DNA of 64,000 nt from Vigna angularis (lineage: Eukaryota > Streptophyta > Magnoliopsida > Fabales > Fabaceae). The stretch is taken from assembly GCF_016808095.1 (NCBI RefSeq), contig NC_068970.1, positions 43,001,630 through 43,065,629 of the forward strand. The letters are read 5' to 3'. The translations under genes were made by a program, and so were the position numbers. Under the pieces are notes generated by a model. That model saw only the letters and a list, made by a program, of their open reading frames with translations. It searched no databases and was not told where the DNA came from. Shown piece after piece: positions 1 through 9,696 of the stretch (positions are counted from its first letter, which is position 1; each line of letters begins with the position of its first letter).

Positions 1-14
1 CATATAACAACACC

Positions 15-1559
15 TACCCCTCAATGTATGGCACAAGGTATACGTCTCTTTTTGACTCATCCATCCATGTTCGCAAATAATGTTGTCTGTTTTGAAGTGT
101 GTTACCAGACGGTTGAATGGTCTGAGGTTCAACAAATCCGTATATGGAAGACCGACCTTGGTCTACAACGATTGTGTCCATGTACCTAAAACAACAAAGT
201 TAAGTTGTTAGAAACTATAACAATGTAAATAAAAGTAATATGAAAGACCAAATTGACTATCTTACATGCACCACAGCTGAATGATGGAAATATTCAACAT
301 CCGGTCTCCCCCAATCATCTCCAATGCATCAGATAATGTGATATAAACTGGCACATGTGGGGGAAGACCAAATACTCTCAAATCCCAGTATAGTTCTAAT
401 GGTGCTTTCTTCAACCTAGGTAATTTTGTCATTAGCTTTGATAGAGGATCATCCTCCGCTTCAGCCATGTCATCATCTTCATGTATGACTGTATCATGAA
501 TCGGCTGCTTTTGAGGACGTGTGAACTGAAGATTAGAATTTACGTCAAAGCGTTATCAACAATTATTTGTAGAATAAACATAGAAATACTAAGTTAATTA
601 TACATATGGAGTAGCGATGTGGGACATGATCAATGTCTAGGCCAGGCAATAAATGATCCTATGGCCTCCCCCACAAAGTTAATTTCTGGAGTGGGTACAG
701 GCACCTGAGCCTGGGGATCCCAAACCTCGTCAATGGTCACACGCACGTGCTGGGGTAATATGGCAACACCATGAATGGTCTGCCTTCCCTCAAGCACTCG
801 TCCGACAGCCACAATGCGTGGGGGATCCCCATCAACCAACAACTCATATTGACCGCTATACTGAGTGGGGTCTACAGCAGAGCATGATCCTCTAGTGCTG
901 ACACGAGGTGGTGTGGGAGTGTCATCGGCCCCCATGTTGCCTTGCGTCATGGAATGCAGCTTTTCTTCAAGCGCTCTTTGTATTTGTTTTTGTTCTTGTA
1001 GCTGCTCCATGAATCGTTGCTCCATTAATCTCATGCTTTGGTTGAGTCTTTCCTCCCACTAAAGATCCATCTGCCTCAATGTCTCCTGACTCATTGATTG
1101 GGGGGTTTTCTGTGTAGGGCCAAAGTAGTCACGAAGACCAATCGCCCCAGGAACTCCACGTACACGTCCTGGGTGCTCGGGCCTTCCAATGGCCGTTGTT
1201 AGAATGTCGTCCCTACCTTGGCCAGCAAATGTGCCCTGAGTCTGCTGCTTAACCAACTCATCCTGCACATAAAAAAACCAAGTTAGAAGACATGTTGTGA
1301 TAGATACACAATCAAAGAACTGCTTATAATTTGAACTTACAATTCTCTGTGAGATCAAGGCAGTTGAGGAAGATGTCATGTTCCCATCAGATTTAGTCCG
1401 AGCAGCCTTCCACAGCTCGTACCTAGCAGGTGCAGGTGCTAGGTCCGGCGACTCAAGTCCCAAAGCATCCGCTCTAGACTTTCTCAGTTTCTTCTCCAGT
1501 TTTGCACCCTTCTCATATTCTTCACTGATGCGACGTTCGTTCGTCCAGCTTCGATCCAT
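15..1559 (-). pseudogene. CACTA-encoded Ptta/En/Spm accessory protein, spliced, interrupted by stops
   Basis: Visible exons read leftward: 1559-1341 (starts MDRSWTNERR), 1262-630, about 536-262 and about 187-19. The first two join in frame across a GT-AG intron. Exon 2 has the family signatures DELVKQQTQGTFAGQGRDDI and then HGVAILPQHVRVTIDEVWDP, the conserved block (DUF8039-like) of plant Ptta/En/Spm proteins. An in-frame TAG at 1059-1061 and a TGA at 630-632 break the reading frame, so this copy looks dead. The last visible exon (VVDQGRSSIYGFVEPQ) resembles the linker before the Ulp1-like C48 protease domain of such proteins; the protease itself would lie off the left edge. Family identity is from motif recognition; the protease is inference. 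Confidence 0.75.
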
Positions 1560-2447
1560 ACTATGTTCGTAAAATCATCAGTTCAAGTGTTTTAACTCTC
1601 ACAAGGTTAGGCCCTACCCATTCAAAAAAATTAATTTTCATAATTTGCTCAAACACGTGCATTGAAGTCTACATCATAAAATTGATAAGATTTCGGCAGC
1701 ATTTCGCATTGGTCTCCGAAATACATGAAATGAGAGTAGTCAACGATGACCACAATCAAATATGCATCCGGAGAACAACACAAGTACTGAACCGAAATTT
1801 TATCAATCTTATCCATAAACTCCAATTGACACGTTATTGCAAATTATGAAAATTAATTTTCTCAAACTGTCCAATCGGAAAATTCAAAATTTAACACAAA
1901 CGATTAAAAGATTAATCGTTTGTGTTAAATTTCAAACAGGAACTAAGTGTCACTCAATGATTTGATACTTATAATAACACAACTAATACACATATATTCA
2001 AAAGCCAATAACACATGCACACTTTAGAGTAAAAAACATGCATACACAAAACCCAATTACATGCATACAAAAAATTTTCAACCAACAAGCTAACCTGAAA
2101 AGTAGATTCGAAATGAAAGGTAGGGAAATCGAGAAGGGAACGACCTAAAACGCAGCCCAAAAACAATCAAAGAAGCCGCCCAAGAACACGCAAGAGACTG
2201 CAAAAAAACGGACCGAAAACGATTTTTAATCGGTTCAAATCAAAGGTATTTCATCAGAGAGCAATGTAATCGGATTGAAAGTCAATTTAAACGGTCCAAA
2301 AGAGAGAAAACTCACCTGGAAAATCAATGGCGCAGCAGCGTTCGCGGGGGAAGACGATGAACAGTGTTTCGCGTTTCCAATTTTAACTACTCATAGGTTC
2401 GCGTATCCAATATTAATACAGTTAGACGTCCGGTACTCTAGGGCACG

Positions 2448-3365
2448 GACGTCTATAATATTATAGACGTCCGGTTCATCACTAATATGACGTCTTTGGG
2501 GATTTAAAAATGATATTTGCGGGTGGTTTTAGACGTCCATCCTGGGAGGGCCCACACGTCTATAATATTATAAACGTCCGTGTAAGGGGGACAGACGTCT
2601 ACTAGGCTGAACAACTGGACGTTTCAATTCCCCATGTCAGCCCTTAAACGTCCATCCTCGGAGGGCCCTGACGTCTATAATATTATATACGTCTGGCCCC
2701 CCATATCGGACGTTTAAGGGGCTGAAGACAATTAAATCTCCAACCACCCTGTTAGCACCTTAAACGTCCGATATGGGGGGCCGGACGTTTATAATATTAT
2801 AAACGGCCGTCTCGACCAAGGACGGACGTTTAAGGGCTGACATGGGGACTTGAAACGTTCAATTGTTCAGCCTAGTAGACGTCTGTCCCCCTCACATGGA
2901 CGTTCATAATATTATAGACGTCCGTCTCGACCCAGGACGGACGTTTAAGAGCTAACATGGGGAGTTGAAACGTTCAGTTGTTCAGCCTAGTAGACGTCTG
3001 TCCCCCTCCCATGGACGTCTATAATATTATAAACGTCCGTCTCGACCTAGGACGGACGTTTAAGGGCTGACATGGGGACTTGAAATGTTCAGTTGTTAAG
3101 CCTATTAGACGTTCGTCCCCCTTCCTAGGACGTCTATAATATTATAAACGTCCGTCTCGACCAAGGACGGACGTTTAAGGGCTGACATGGGGACTTGAAA
3201 TGTTCAGTTGTTCAGCCTATTAGACGTCCGTCCCCCTCACACGGACGTTTATAATAATATAGACGTCCGGCTCGCCCCAAGACGGACGTTTAAGGGCTGA
3301 CATGTTCAGCTTAGTAGACGTCTGTCCCCCTCCCACGGACGTCTATAATATTATAAACGTCCGAC
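2448..3365. repeat. Nine phased ~110 bp subterminal repeats with a palindromic core
   Basis: A core of the form gacgtc-tataatattata-gacgtc, a perfect 24 bp palindrome in the first copy (2448-2471), recurs at about 2556, 2669, 2783, 2898, 3014, 3128, 3243 and 3338. Spacing is 95-116 bp. Between cores lies a conserved spacer with 'aagggctgacatgggga' and 'ttcagcctagtagacgtct'. Such arrays next to a CACTA end are where TNPA-like proteins bind in known elements; binding here is inferred. Confidence 0.85.
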
Positions 3366-3493
3366 TCGACCAAGGACGGACGTCTCGAGTTTCACTTATT
3401 TATGAATATGCCACCGGTCAATTATATACGTTGGGGTTTTTGTGGACAGACGTCTATGGGGGGACGTTAAAAGCCAATTTTGCACTAGTGATG

Positions 3494-5080
3494 ACAAGTA
3501 GTAGAAAAAGATAGCTTAGTCCCTAATCTAGACCATAAGGTCCTCCAAATGTGACTAAGAAATTTTGTATCTCCATGCAAAATGATAGTGCGAGGTAGCT
3601 CGTGAAGTTTTACCACATCTCTAAAGAATAATTTAGCAATATTGCTTGCATCATCTACTTTGTGCATGGTATAAAATGAGCCATTTTACTAAAATGATCC
3701 ACTACTACAAAGATAGAATCAAAACCCTTTGTAGTCTTTGGGAGCCCTAAGACAAAATCCATGTTATTTTCCTCCCAAGGGGTTGGAGCAATAGGCAAGG
3801 GAGTGTAGAGTCCATAAGGCATTGCTCTAGTTTAGATTCTAAACAAGTAATGCATCTATAGCAATGTCTTTAGACATATTTCCTCTTGTGGGGACAAACA
3901 AAATTTTCTTTTAGCATACCTAGGGTTTTATCTACCCTATAATGCCTCATCAAACCTCCCTTGTGCATTTCTTTAACAAGGATTTTTCTATGTGATCCTT
4001 GGGGAATACATATTTTGCCTTCTTTAAAAGGGTACCCATCTCTCACATAGAAACCTCATAGGGACTTATGCAAACATTCTTCTTAATAGTGGAAAACTCA
4101 ATATCTTGAGCATACAATTTTGTTATGTTATTAAAGCCAAAAATTTGGGCTCCTACTGTGGCTAACAAGTTATTTCTTCTTGACAAAGCATCAACCATAG
4201 TATTAGATTTCCCTTTCTTGTATTTGATAACATAGGAGAATTGTTCTAGAAACTACAACATTTGACATGCCTTTTTTGCAACTTATGTTGACTCTTCAAG
4301 TATTTTAGTGATTCATAATCATTATGAATGATGAACTCCTTGGAAACAACGTAATGCTCCCAAGTTTGAAGAGCCTCACAAGAGCATAGAGTTCCTTGTC
4401 ATAGTTGGGATAATTACAAGTACTCCCATGAAGTTTTTCACTAAAATACGCAATGGGGTGACCTTCTTGTAAGAACACAACACCTATGTTTAAACCTGAA
4501 GCATCACATTCTAGTTCAAAGGTTTTAGCAAAATTTTGTAAAGCTAGAATGGCTGCTTGGGTAAGTTTTTCCTTGAAAAGGTCAAATGATTTTTGTTTCG
4601 TTTATCCCCAATGGAATGTAACATCCTTTTTCAAAAACTCATTGAGTAGTGAAGCAAGACTAAAGAAGTTTGGAACAAATCTTCTATAAAAACTTGCTAG
4701 GCCATCAAAACGCCTAACTTCTACATTCTTTAGGGAGGGCCAATTTTGGATGGCCTTTATTTTCTGAGGGCCAACATGAACCTGATTTTTATTGACAACA
4801 AAACCAAGAAAGATGACATTATCTACACAAAAGGTGCATTTTTCAACGTTTGCAAATAATTGATTAACCTTGAGAATGGAGAGGACAACCCTTAAATGTT
4901 TTTCATGGTCTTACAAACTTTGACTATACATGTCATCAAATAAACTACAATAAATTTTCCATTGTAGTCCCTTAAGACATGATTCATAAGTCTCATGAAA
5001 GTGCTTGCAGTATTAGTAAAGCCAAAAGGAATTACCAACGATGTGATAGAACAAGTGACTTCAAGGAAACATTCTTAGAA
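3494..5080 (-). pseudogene. Ty3/gypsy polyprotein relic (RT/RNase H to integrase)
   Basis: Read on the minus strand from about 5080 leftward, the order is RT-like, RNase H-like, then integrase. Recognisable pieces are FELECDASGLNIGVV and EGHPIAYFSEKLHGS (RNase H start, near 4440-4520), [13 protein letters not shown] (about 4400), [20 protein letters not shown] (about 3700-3770), and an integrase core with [20 protein letters not shown] and [20 protein letters not shown] (3485-3700). Frameshifts and stops are frequent. The CACTA end at 3490 cuts it. No LTR could be tied to it. Confidence 0.8.
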
Positions 5081-5647
5081 TGTTCTTCTTCTCTCACAAC
5101 GTCTTTTTCTTGGGTGTCGTTACTCTAATCATATATTTCTGCTTTATTGATCTACACATATATCAAGAAACAGAGTATACAAGTACGAAAGACAAACGTG
5201 TGTTCATCTATCACGTGTTCAAGACATTTTATCATTTGTCATTTCACTAATAAATGCATCGTTTGGGAAGACAAATATGTGTTCATCTGAAGTTATAAGC
5301 ATGAGATGCTTTCTCAAGTTTAAAGCATTTGGTGGTCGCTTATGAGATGATATTTTTTATAGAATGTTTTGCTTGATATAACAATATATGAAATGAAAAA
5401 ATTTCTTTTAATCTTAGTGTCATATAAGAGATAGAATTTTGTTTCCTAAAGAAGCTAGCTTACTTTGCCTATAGAGTCTATTTAGAGATTTCAATGAGAG
5501 ACACTTGTTCTTAGGCATTGTTTGTGATTTTCTAATCCATTCAAGAGTTTGGTCTAGAAAGCATTACTTCAACTCTTGGCTTCAGATGTTATAAGATGTT
5601 TCTTTGCTAGACGCTACTTGTTTCAAACAGTTTTTCCTACATAGTAA
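5081..5647. other. Non-coding stretch, probably decayed retrotransposon
   Basis: AT-rich sequence without a supportable ORF or repeat boundary, between the gypsy relic and a CACTA element. It resumes for about 150 bp after that element (6545-6700). There the minus strand reads GPITRSITKKIQEGCED, a motif seen near the end of plant gypsy polyproteins, which suggests gypsy origin. Confidence 0.4.
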
Positions 5648-6544
5648 CACTACAAAAAATATTAATATTACCGACGGATCAATATCCGTCGATATATCTT
5701 AATTTCCGACGGAATTACCGACGATGTTTTTTATCTTTTTTACCGACGGTCAAAACCCTTCGGTAAGGCCATCGGTAAGTGACATGCACATTACCGACGG
5801 ATTTACCGAAGGCTTTTGGCCGTCGATAAAAAGAGCGGGAATTTTCCCGCCCATTATTTCGCTGGACGACATTACCGACTGATTTACCGAAGGCCTCTGA
5901 CTGTCGGTAAAAAAGCGGAATTTTTCGAGACCAGCTTCGTATCCAGTGCCAATATATGTGGCAAACACTCATTTCTCCTCTCATTTCTCTCTATCTCAGT
6001 CTAATACTTCTTCCTATCGTTGCTCTCCACCGTCACTGCTCTCCACCGCCGCTGCCCTCCCCCGCCGCTGCCCTCCACCACCGCTGCTCTCCACCACCGC
6101 TGCTCTCCACCACCGCTGCTTTCCACCGCCATTGCTCTCCACCGTCGCTGCCCTCCCGCCGCTGCCCTCCACCACCGCTGTCCTCCACCACCGCTGTCCT
6201 CTACCACCGTTCTCTCCACCACATTTTTATGATTAGGAACATTTCTCTTACAAATCTGAGAATTGCAGAAAAACTCTCCATGATTCCCTATGATTTTAAC
6301 TATTGAAAATAAATTGGTTGTTTGATACTTTGGAAACTAGTTTGTTACTCGCGTGATGCCGTTTTGGTGGCGGAGTTCGTGTAAATGAAAAAACAAATTG
6401 ACACAGCGACGAAGGAAGAGGAAGAAGATGAACCAGGTCGCGACATTTACCGACGGATTTACCGAAGGCCTAGAGCCTTCGGTAATTACCGAAGGCTTGA
6501 CCGACGACTTATGACCGCCGGTAATCTCAATCATTCTTGTAGTG
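5648..6544. mobile_element. Small non-autonomous CACTA element with ACCGACGG subterminal motifs
   Basis: The left end is CACTACAAAAAATATTAATA. The right end, read in reverse, is CACTACAAGAATGATTGAGA. Both ends carry repeated inverted ttaccgacgg and taccgaagg motifs (5670-5910 and 6449-6522). The 897 bp unit encodes no transposase. The flanking trinucleotides (taa and ata) do not match, so the target duplication is lost or the boundary is off by a base. Confidence 0.8.
6013..6225. repeat. GC-rich imperfect 15 bp minisatellite inside the CACTA element
   Basis: About 14 imperfect copies of a unit close to ctccaccaccgctgc. All three plus frames and the minus frame stay open because the unit is a multiple of three, giving low-complexity Pro/His/Ser/Leu peptides. 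It is GC-rich in an AT-rich setting, so it may be a captured fragment of a proline-rich coding exon; that is inference. Confidence 0.8.
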
Positions 6545-6929
6545 ATATTTCGTTTGATGTTGTTTGTTAAACTTTCAAACTTGGGTTGCTAAAATAATAT
6601 TTTCTCTAGACGATTTTTGTCTTAACAATAGCATCCTCACATCCTTCTTGAATCTTCTTAGTAATACTCCTAGTGATAGGTCCATTGGTTGGACCTAAGT
6701 CATCATCTAGGATCTTTTGATCTGAACTAGTATAAAATTATTTATGCAACTCTCTTTTTCCCTATACTCTTTATTTTTCTTGTTATTATATAAAAGAAAT
6801 CAATTTTAATTGTAAATTCAATTTATAAAAAGGGAATATTTTTTAAAAGTACACTTTTATTAACCAACTAATTTAGCCACCCCCTTTGGTTTTATTGAAA
6901 TGAGATTATTTTGTTGCACAATTCTAACA

Positions 6930-7573
6930 ATTGGGATTACAACTGGCTTTCATAGTTATTCAATTTTTTTCAAAAATAGGGTGCTTCACTTAATAGACCC
7001 CCTTTATTGGCTGGGGAAATATCCTTTTAGAAAAGTAAGAATGTAAATATTTTTAGAGTTTGTTGATAAAGGTATTTGGGATACTATTATAAATGGTGTT
7101 TTATTCCTACTATAGTGTGTAGGAACCTAAGCCCTTTTCATAATGGACTACAAAAGAAAATAGAAGGACTCAATATAATGTTAGACCTATAAATATAATT
7201 TCATCTACTTTAACAATTGACGAGTTTTATAGGATATTTTTTAGCTCTAGTACTCTGGAAATGTGTGAAATTTTAAAGGTAACCCATGAAGGAACAAATG
7301 ATGTAAAACGTGCTAGGAAGAACTCGTTAGTACAAGAATATGAAATATTTTGAATACAATAAGGGGAAATCATCTACGAGGTGCAAAAGTGATTCATTCA
7401 CATTGTTAATCATCTCTCTGGGTTAAGTAAAAATTTTGATATTGATGAACTTAATATAAAATTTGGAAATCCTTGAGCAGGTCTTGACAACCAAAGGTCG
7501 CCGCAATAATGGAGTCAAAAAATCTTATAAATATGTGCCATGGCTTCTCTCTTAGGAAATTTAGAGAACATGA
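6930..7573 (+). pseudogene. Element A gag, 5' part (SIRE-like copia)
   Basis: Degenerate reading frames give GIWDTIING, LTIDEFYRIFFSSSTLEM and CEILKVTHEGTNDVKRAR, the typical core of SIRE-lineage copia Gag. This is followed by DIDELNIKI and REHD just before the solo LTR at 7574. Several stops and frame changes are present. Across the inserted LTR the text rejoins as REHEFELRRL at 12374, which fixes the gag order and strand. Confidence 0.8.
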
Positions 7574-7678
7574 TGTTAAAATTGAGCTTTGTTTCTAAAC
7601 ACTAAGAGGGGGGGGGGGGGTGAATTGGTGTTTTATAAAAATGTTCACTTTTGAAATCTTTTTCGCAAATGATATTGT

Positions 7679-8655
7679 CACTAGTACAAAAACACTGTAT
7701 AACGTCAGTATTTTTTGGCCTTTCACGTTGAAATTAAGGCCGACGTCATATCCAGAGACGGTAAATTGATGTCGAATTTAAAAATTTGACGTTACCTTAA
7801 TTAACGTCGAATTTTGTTAATATATGACGGTAATCAATTTTTTTATTTTTTTTAATTAATTGTGATCCTTTGTGATACTTTTTTACAACTCTACGAAGAC
7901 CTGAAAACAGAAAAACAACAAATTTCAGTTTTTGTATTTTATAAAGTACGAACTATGAACGTGTAGTGTAGTATCAACAACAAACAAGTTTAACCAAATA
8001 ACAATAAACAAGTTCAATCAAACAACCACAACAAACAAGTTCAATCAAACAACAACAAGAAACAAGTTTAATAAATAAGTTCTTCAAAACAAAAACGAAA
8101 ACTAACCTTCAATAGGTGGGTTCGTCATACTAAAGTGTTGTCACCCGTGAGAGAGAAAGCAGAATGCACCTATGAAGGACAAAAACACAAAAATAGTCGG
8201 TCAAAACAAACGAGAATCATACCTAAAGTAGTTAATTAACCTGCGTTTGTATCAAATGAAGGAAAGATTACATGTGATGGTCGTCAAACTTCATTCGAAA
8301 AATGTTTGAGTAGAGAAAAGGGTCTCGCGCGCTAAGATAAAGTGAATGAATTTTTAATCTCCCACTCAAATTTTTATTGAATTCACTAACATTTTGACGT
8401 CTAACGCTAGGGCATTCGACGTCATACGTAAGTATATTTTCACCTTCGGGCCAAACATTTTTGCAAAATTTATCCAATAGGACGTTGAACATCTCAATAT
8501 TCGATGTTTTATAACAAATTGACGTCGAATTATAGTTCTAAACGACATCTAATAATTGTATTTATTTACAAAAATGCCACCGGTCATTTTTAACGTTGGC
8601 TTTTCAATGGTTGGACGTTGAACGTGTGACGTTATATGTTGTTTTTGTACTAGTG
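7679..8655 (+). mobile_element. Mini-CACTA element (AACGTCGAAT type), TSD TGT
   Basis: Ends are CACTAGTACAAAAACA and, in reverse, CACTAGTACAAAAACAAC. A perfect 3 bp duplication tgt lies at 7676-7678 and 8656-8658. Subterminal regions are full of gacgtc, aacgtcgaatt and related motifs in both orientations. The 977 bp unit has no credible gene. A diverged sibling in opposite orientation lies at 32668-33580. Confidence 0.9.
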
Positions 8656-9696
8656 TGTTCTTGAAAGCTTTCTTGTGCCGTAAGCAATGTGCGTGCAATG
8701 TAACAATATGCATAATCAGTTAATAACAGTACGTAATCAATTACGTAAAGAGATAGGGATAAGAAAATCAAACTTAGTTTTTATACTAGTTCGGCCTCAA
8801 TGCCTACATCCAATGTCCTTTCAATCAACCTTAGATTGAAACCCAATTGCACTATAAAGATATGACTTTTTACAACAAGGCTTTACAGCGACCAATCTGT
8901 CAAAATGTAAATCACCTCTCTAACTCACTAATCTAATATAACAAGACCCTGCAATAAGAACAATCCTCTCCTGCAGTCACCCCTTTGAGACACCTCTCAA
9001 AGTACAAAGAACTTCCCGCTCTTTCTTCCTGGCCGCACGCACAGGGAACCGCAAATCAAAGATTGTGAGTCTTCTTCTCCTAATCACACAGAAAGAACCT
9101 CAATTGTGCAGAACGATCAGTCTCTGTAATTCAGTTACATTTGCTACTCAAGAATTCTTCAAGATTTGTAAACCACTTTATTTCTTGATTCTTGGAGCTT
9201 TTTATCACTTTGTAAAACTTCTCAAACAAATATCAATCAGATATGAAAGTGTAATTCTCAATTGTCTTACAGAAAATCAATCAATACGTTAATATATAGT
9301 TTTTGTCAATCTTGACGCTATGAAATCGATTAGCCAACTTACGTAATCGGTTACATTAAATAGGTGTAACAGAATTACAACCAGTTTGGCTCCTTAATTG
9401 AATACGCAATTAATACAATCGATTTCTGGTAAATGCTGGTCAAACATATTTAAAAATATGACCGTTATAGCAGTTATGACAATATGAAAGAAGTTTTCAA
9501 ATCTTAACAGACTTAATTGAATACACAATTCATGTAATCGATTAAGCTTTAACACTTAGAATATTTTTGAAAATTTTTCTTTCCAAAACACATCACAGCA
9601 CATTTTGCAAAAGATATATGCAAACACACGAGTTTTAATAGATTCACCAACTAATGTAATCGATTCAAAACTAGTTGTTTTGCCACAGTTCAAAAC

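Larger units (their letters stand above)
1..3490 (-). mobile_element. CACTA (En/Spm) DNA transposon, right-hand portion
   Basis: The element runs off the left edge and ends at 3490, where the minus strand begins CACTAGTGCAAAATTGG, a CACTA terminus. It has a coding part (about 15-1559, minus), a spacer (about 1600-2440) and a subterminal array of phased palindromes (2448-3360). The bases after 3490 are Ty3/gypsy integrase DNA, so the element sits inside an older retrotransposon. Only one end is visible, so the 3 bp target duplication (probably atg, 3491-3493) cannot be confirmed. Confidence 0.85.

Noticed and set aside
2448..3365. CRISPR-like regular repeats
   Set aside because: Spacers are as conserved as the repeats, the region ends at a CACTA terminus and the genome is a plant; these are transposon subterminal repeats.
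5946..6306. Several overlapping Pro/His-rich ORFs on both strands
   Set aside because: All come from one 15 bp minisatellite whose length is a multiple of three; no frame has a domain or flanking coding signal.
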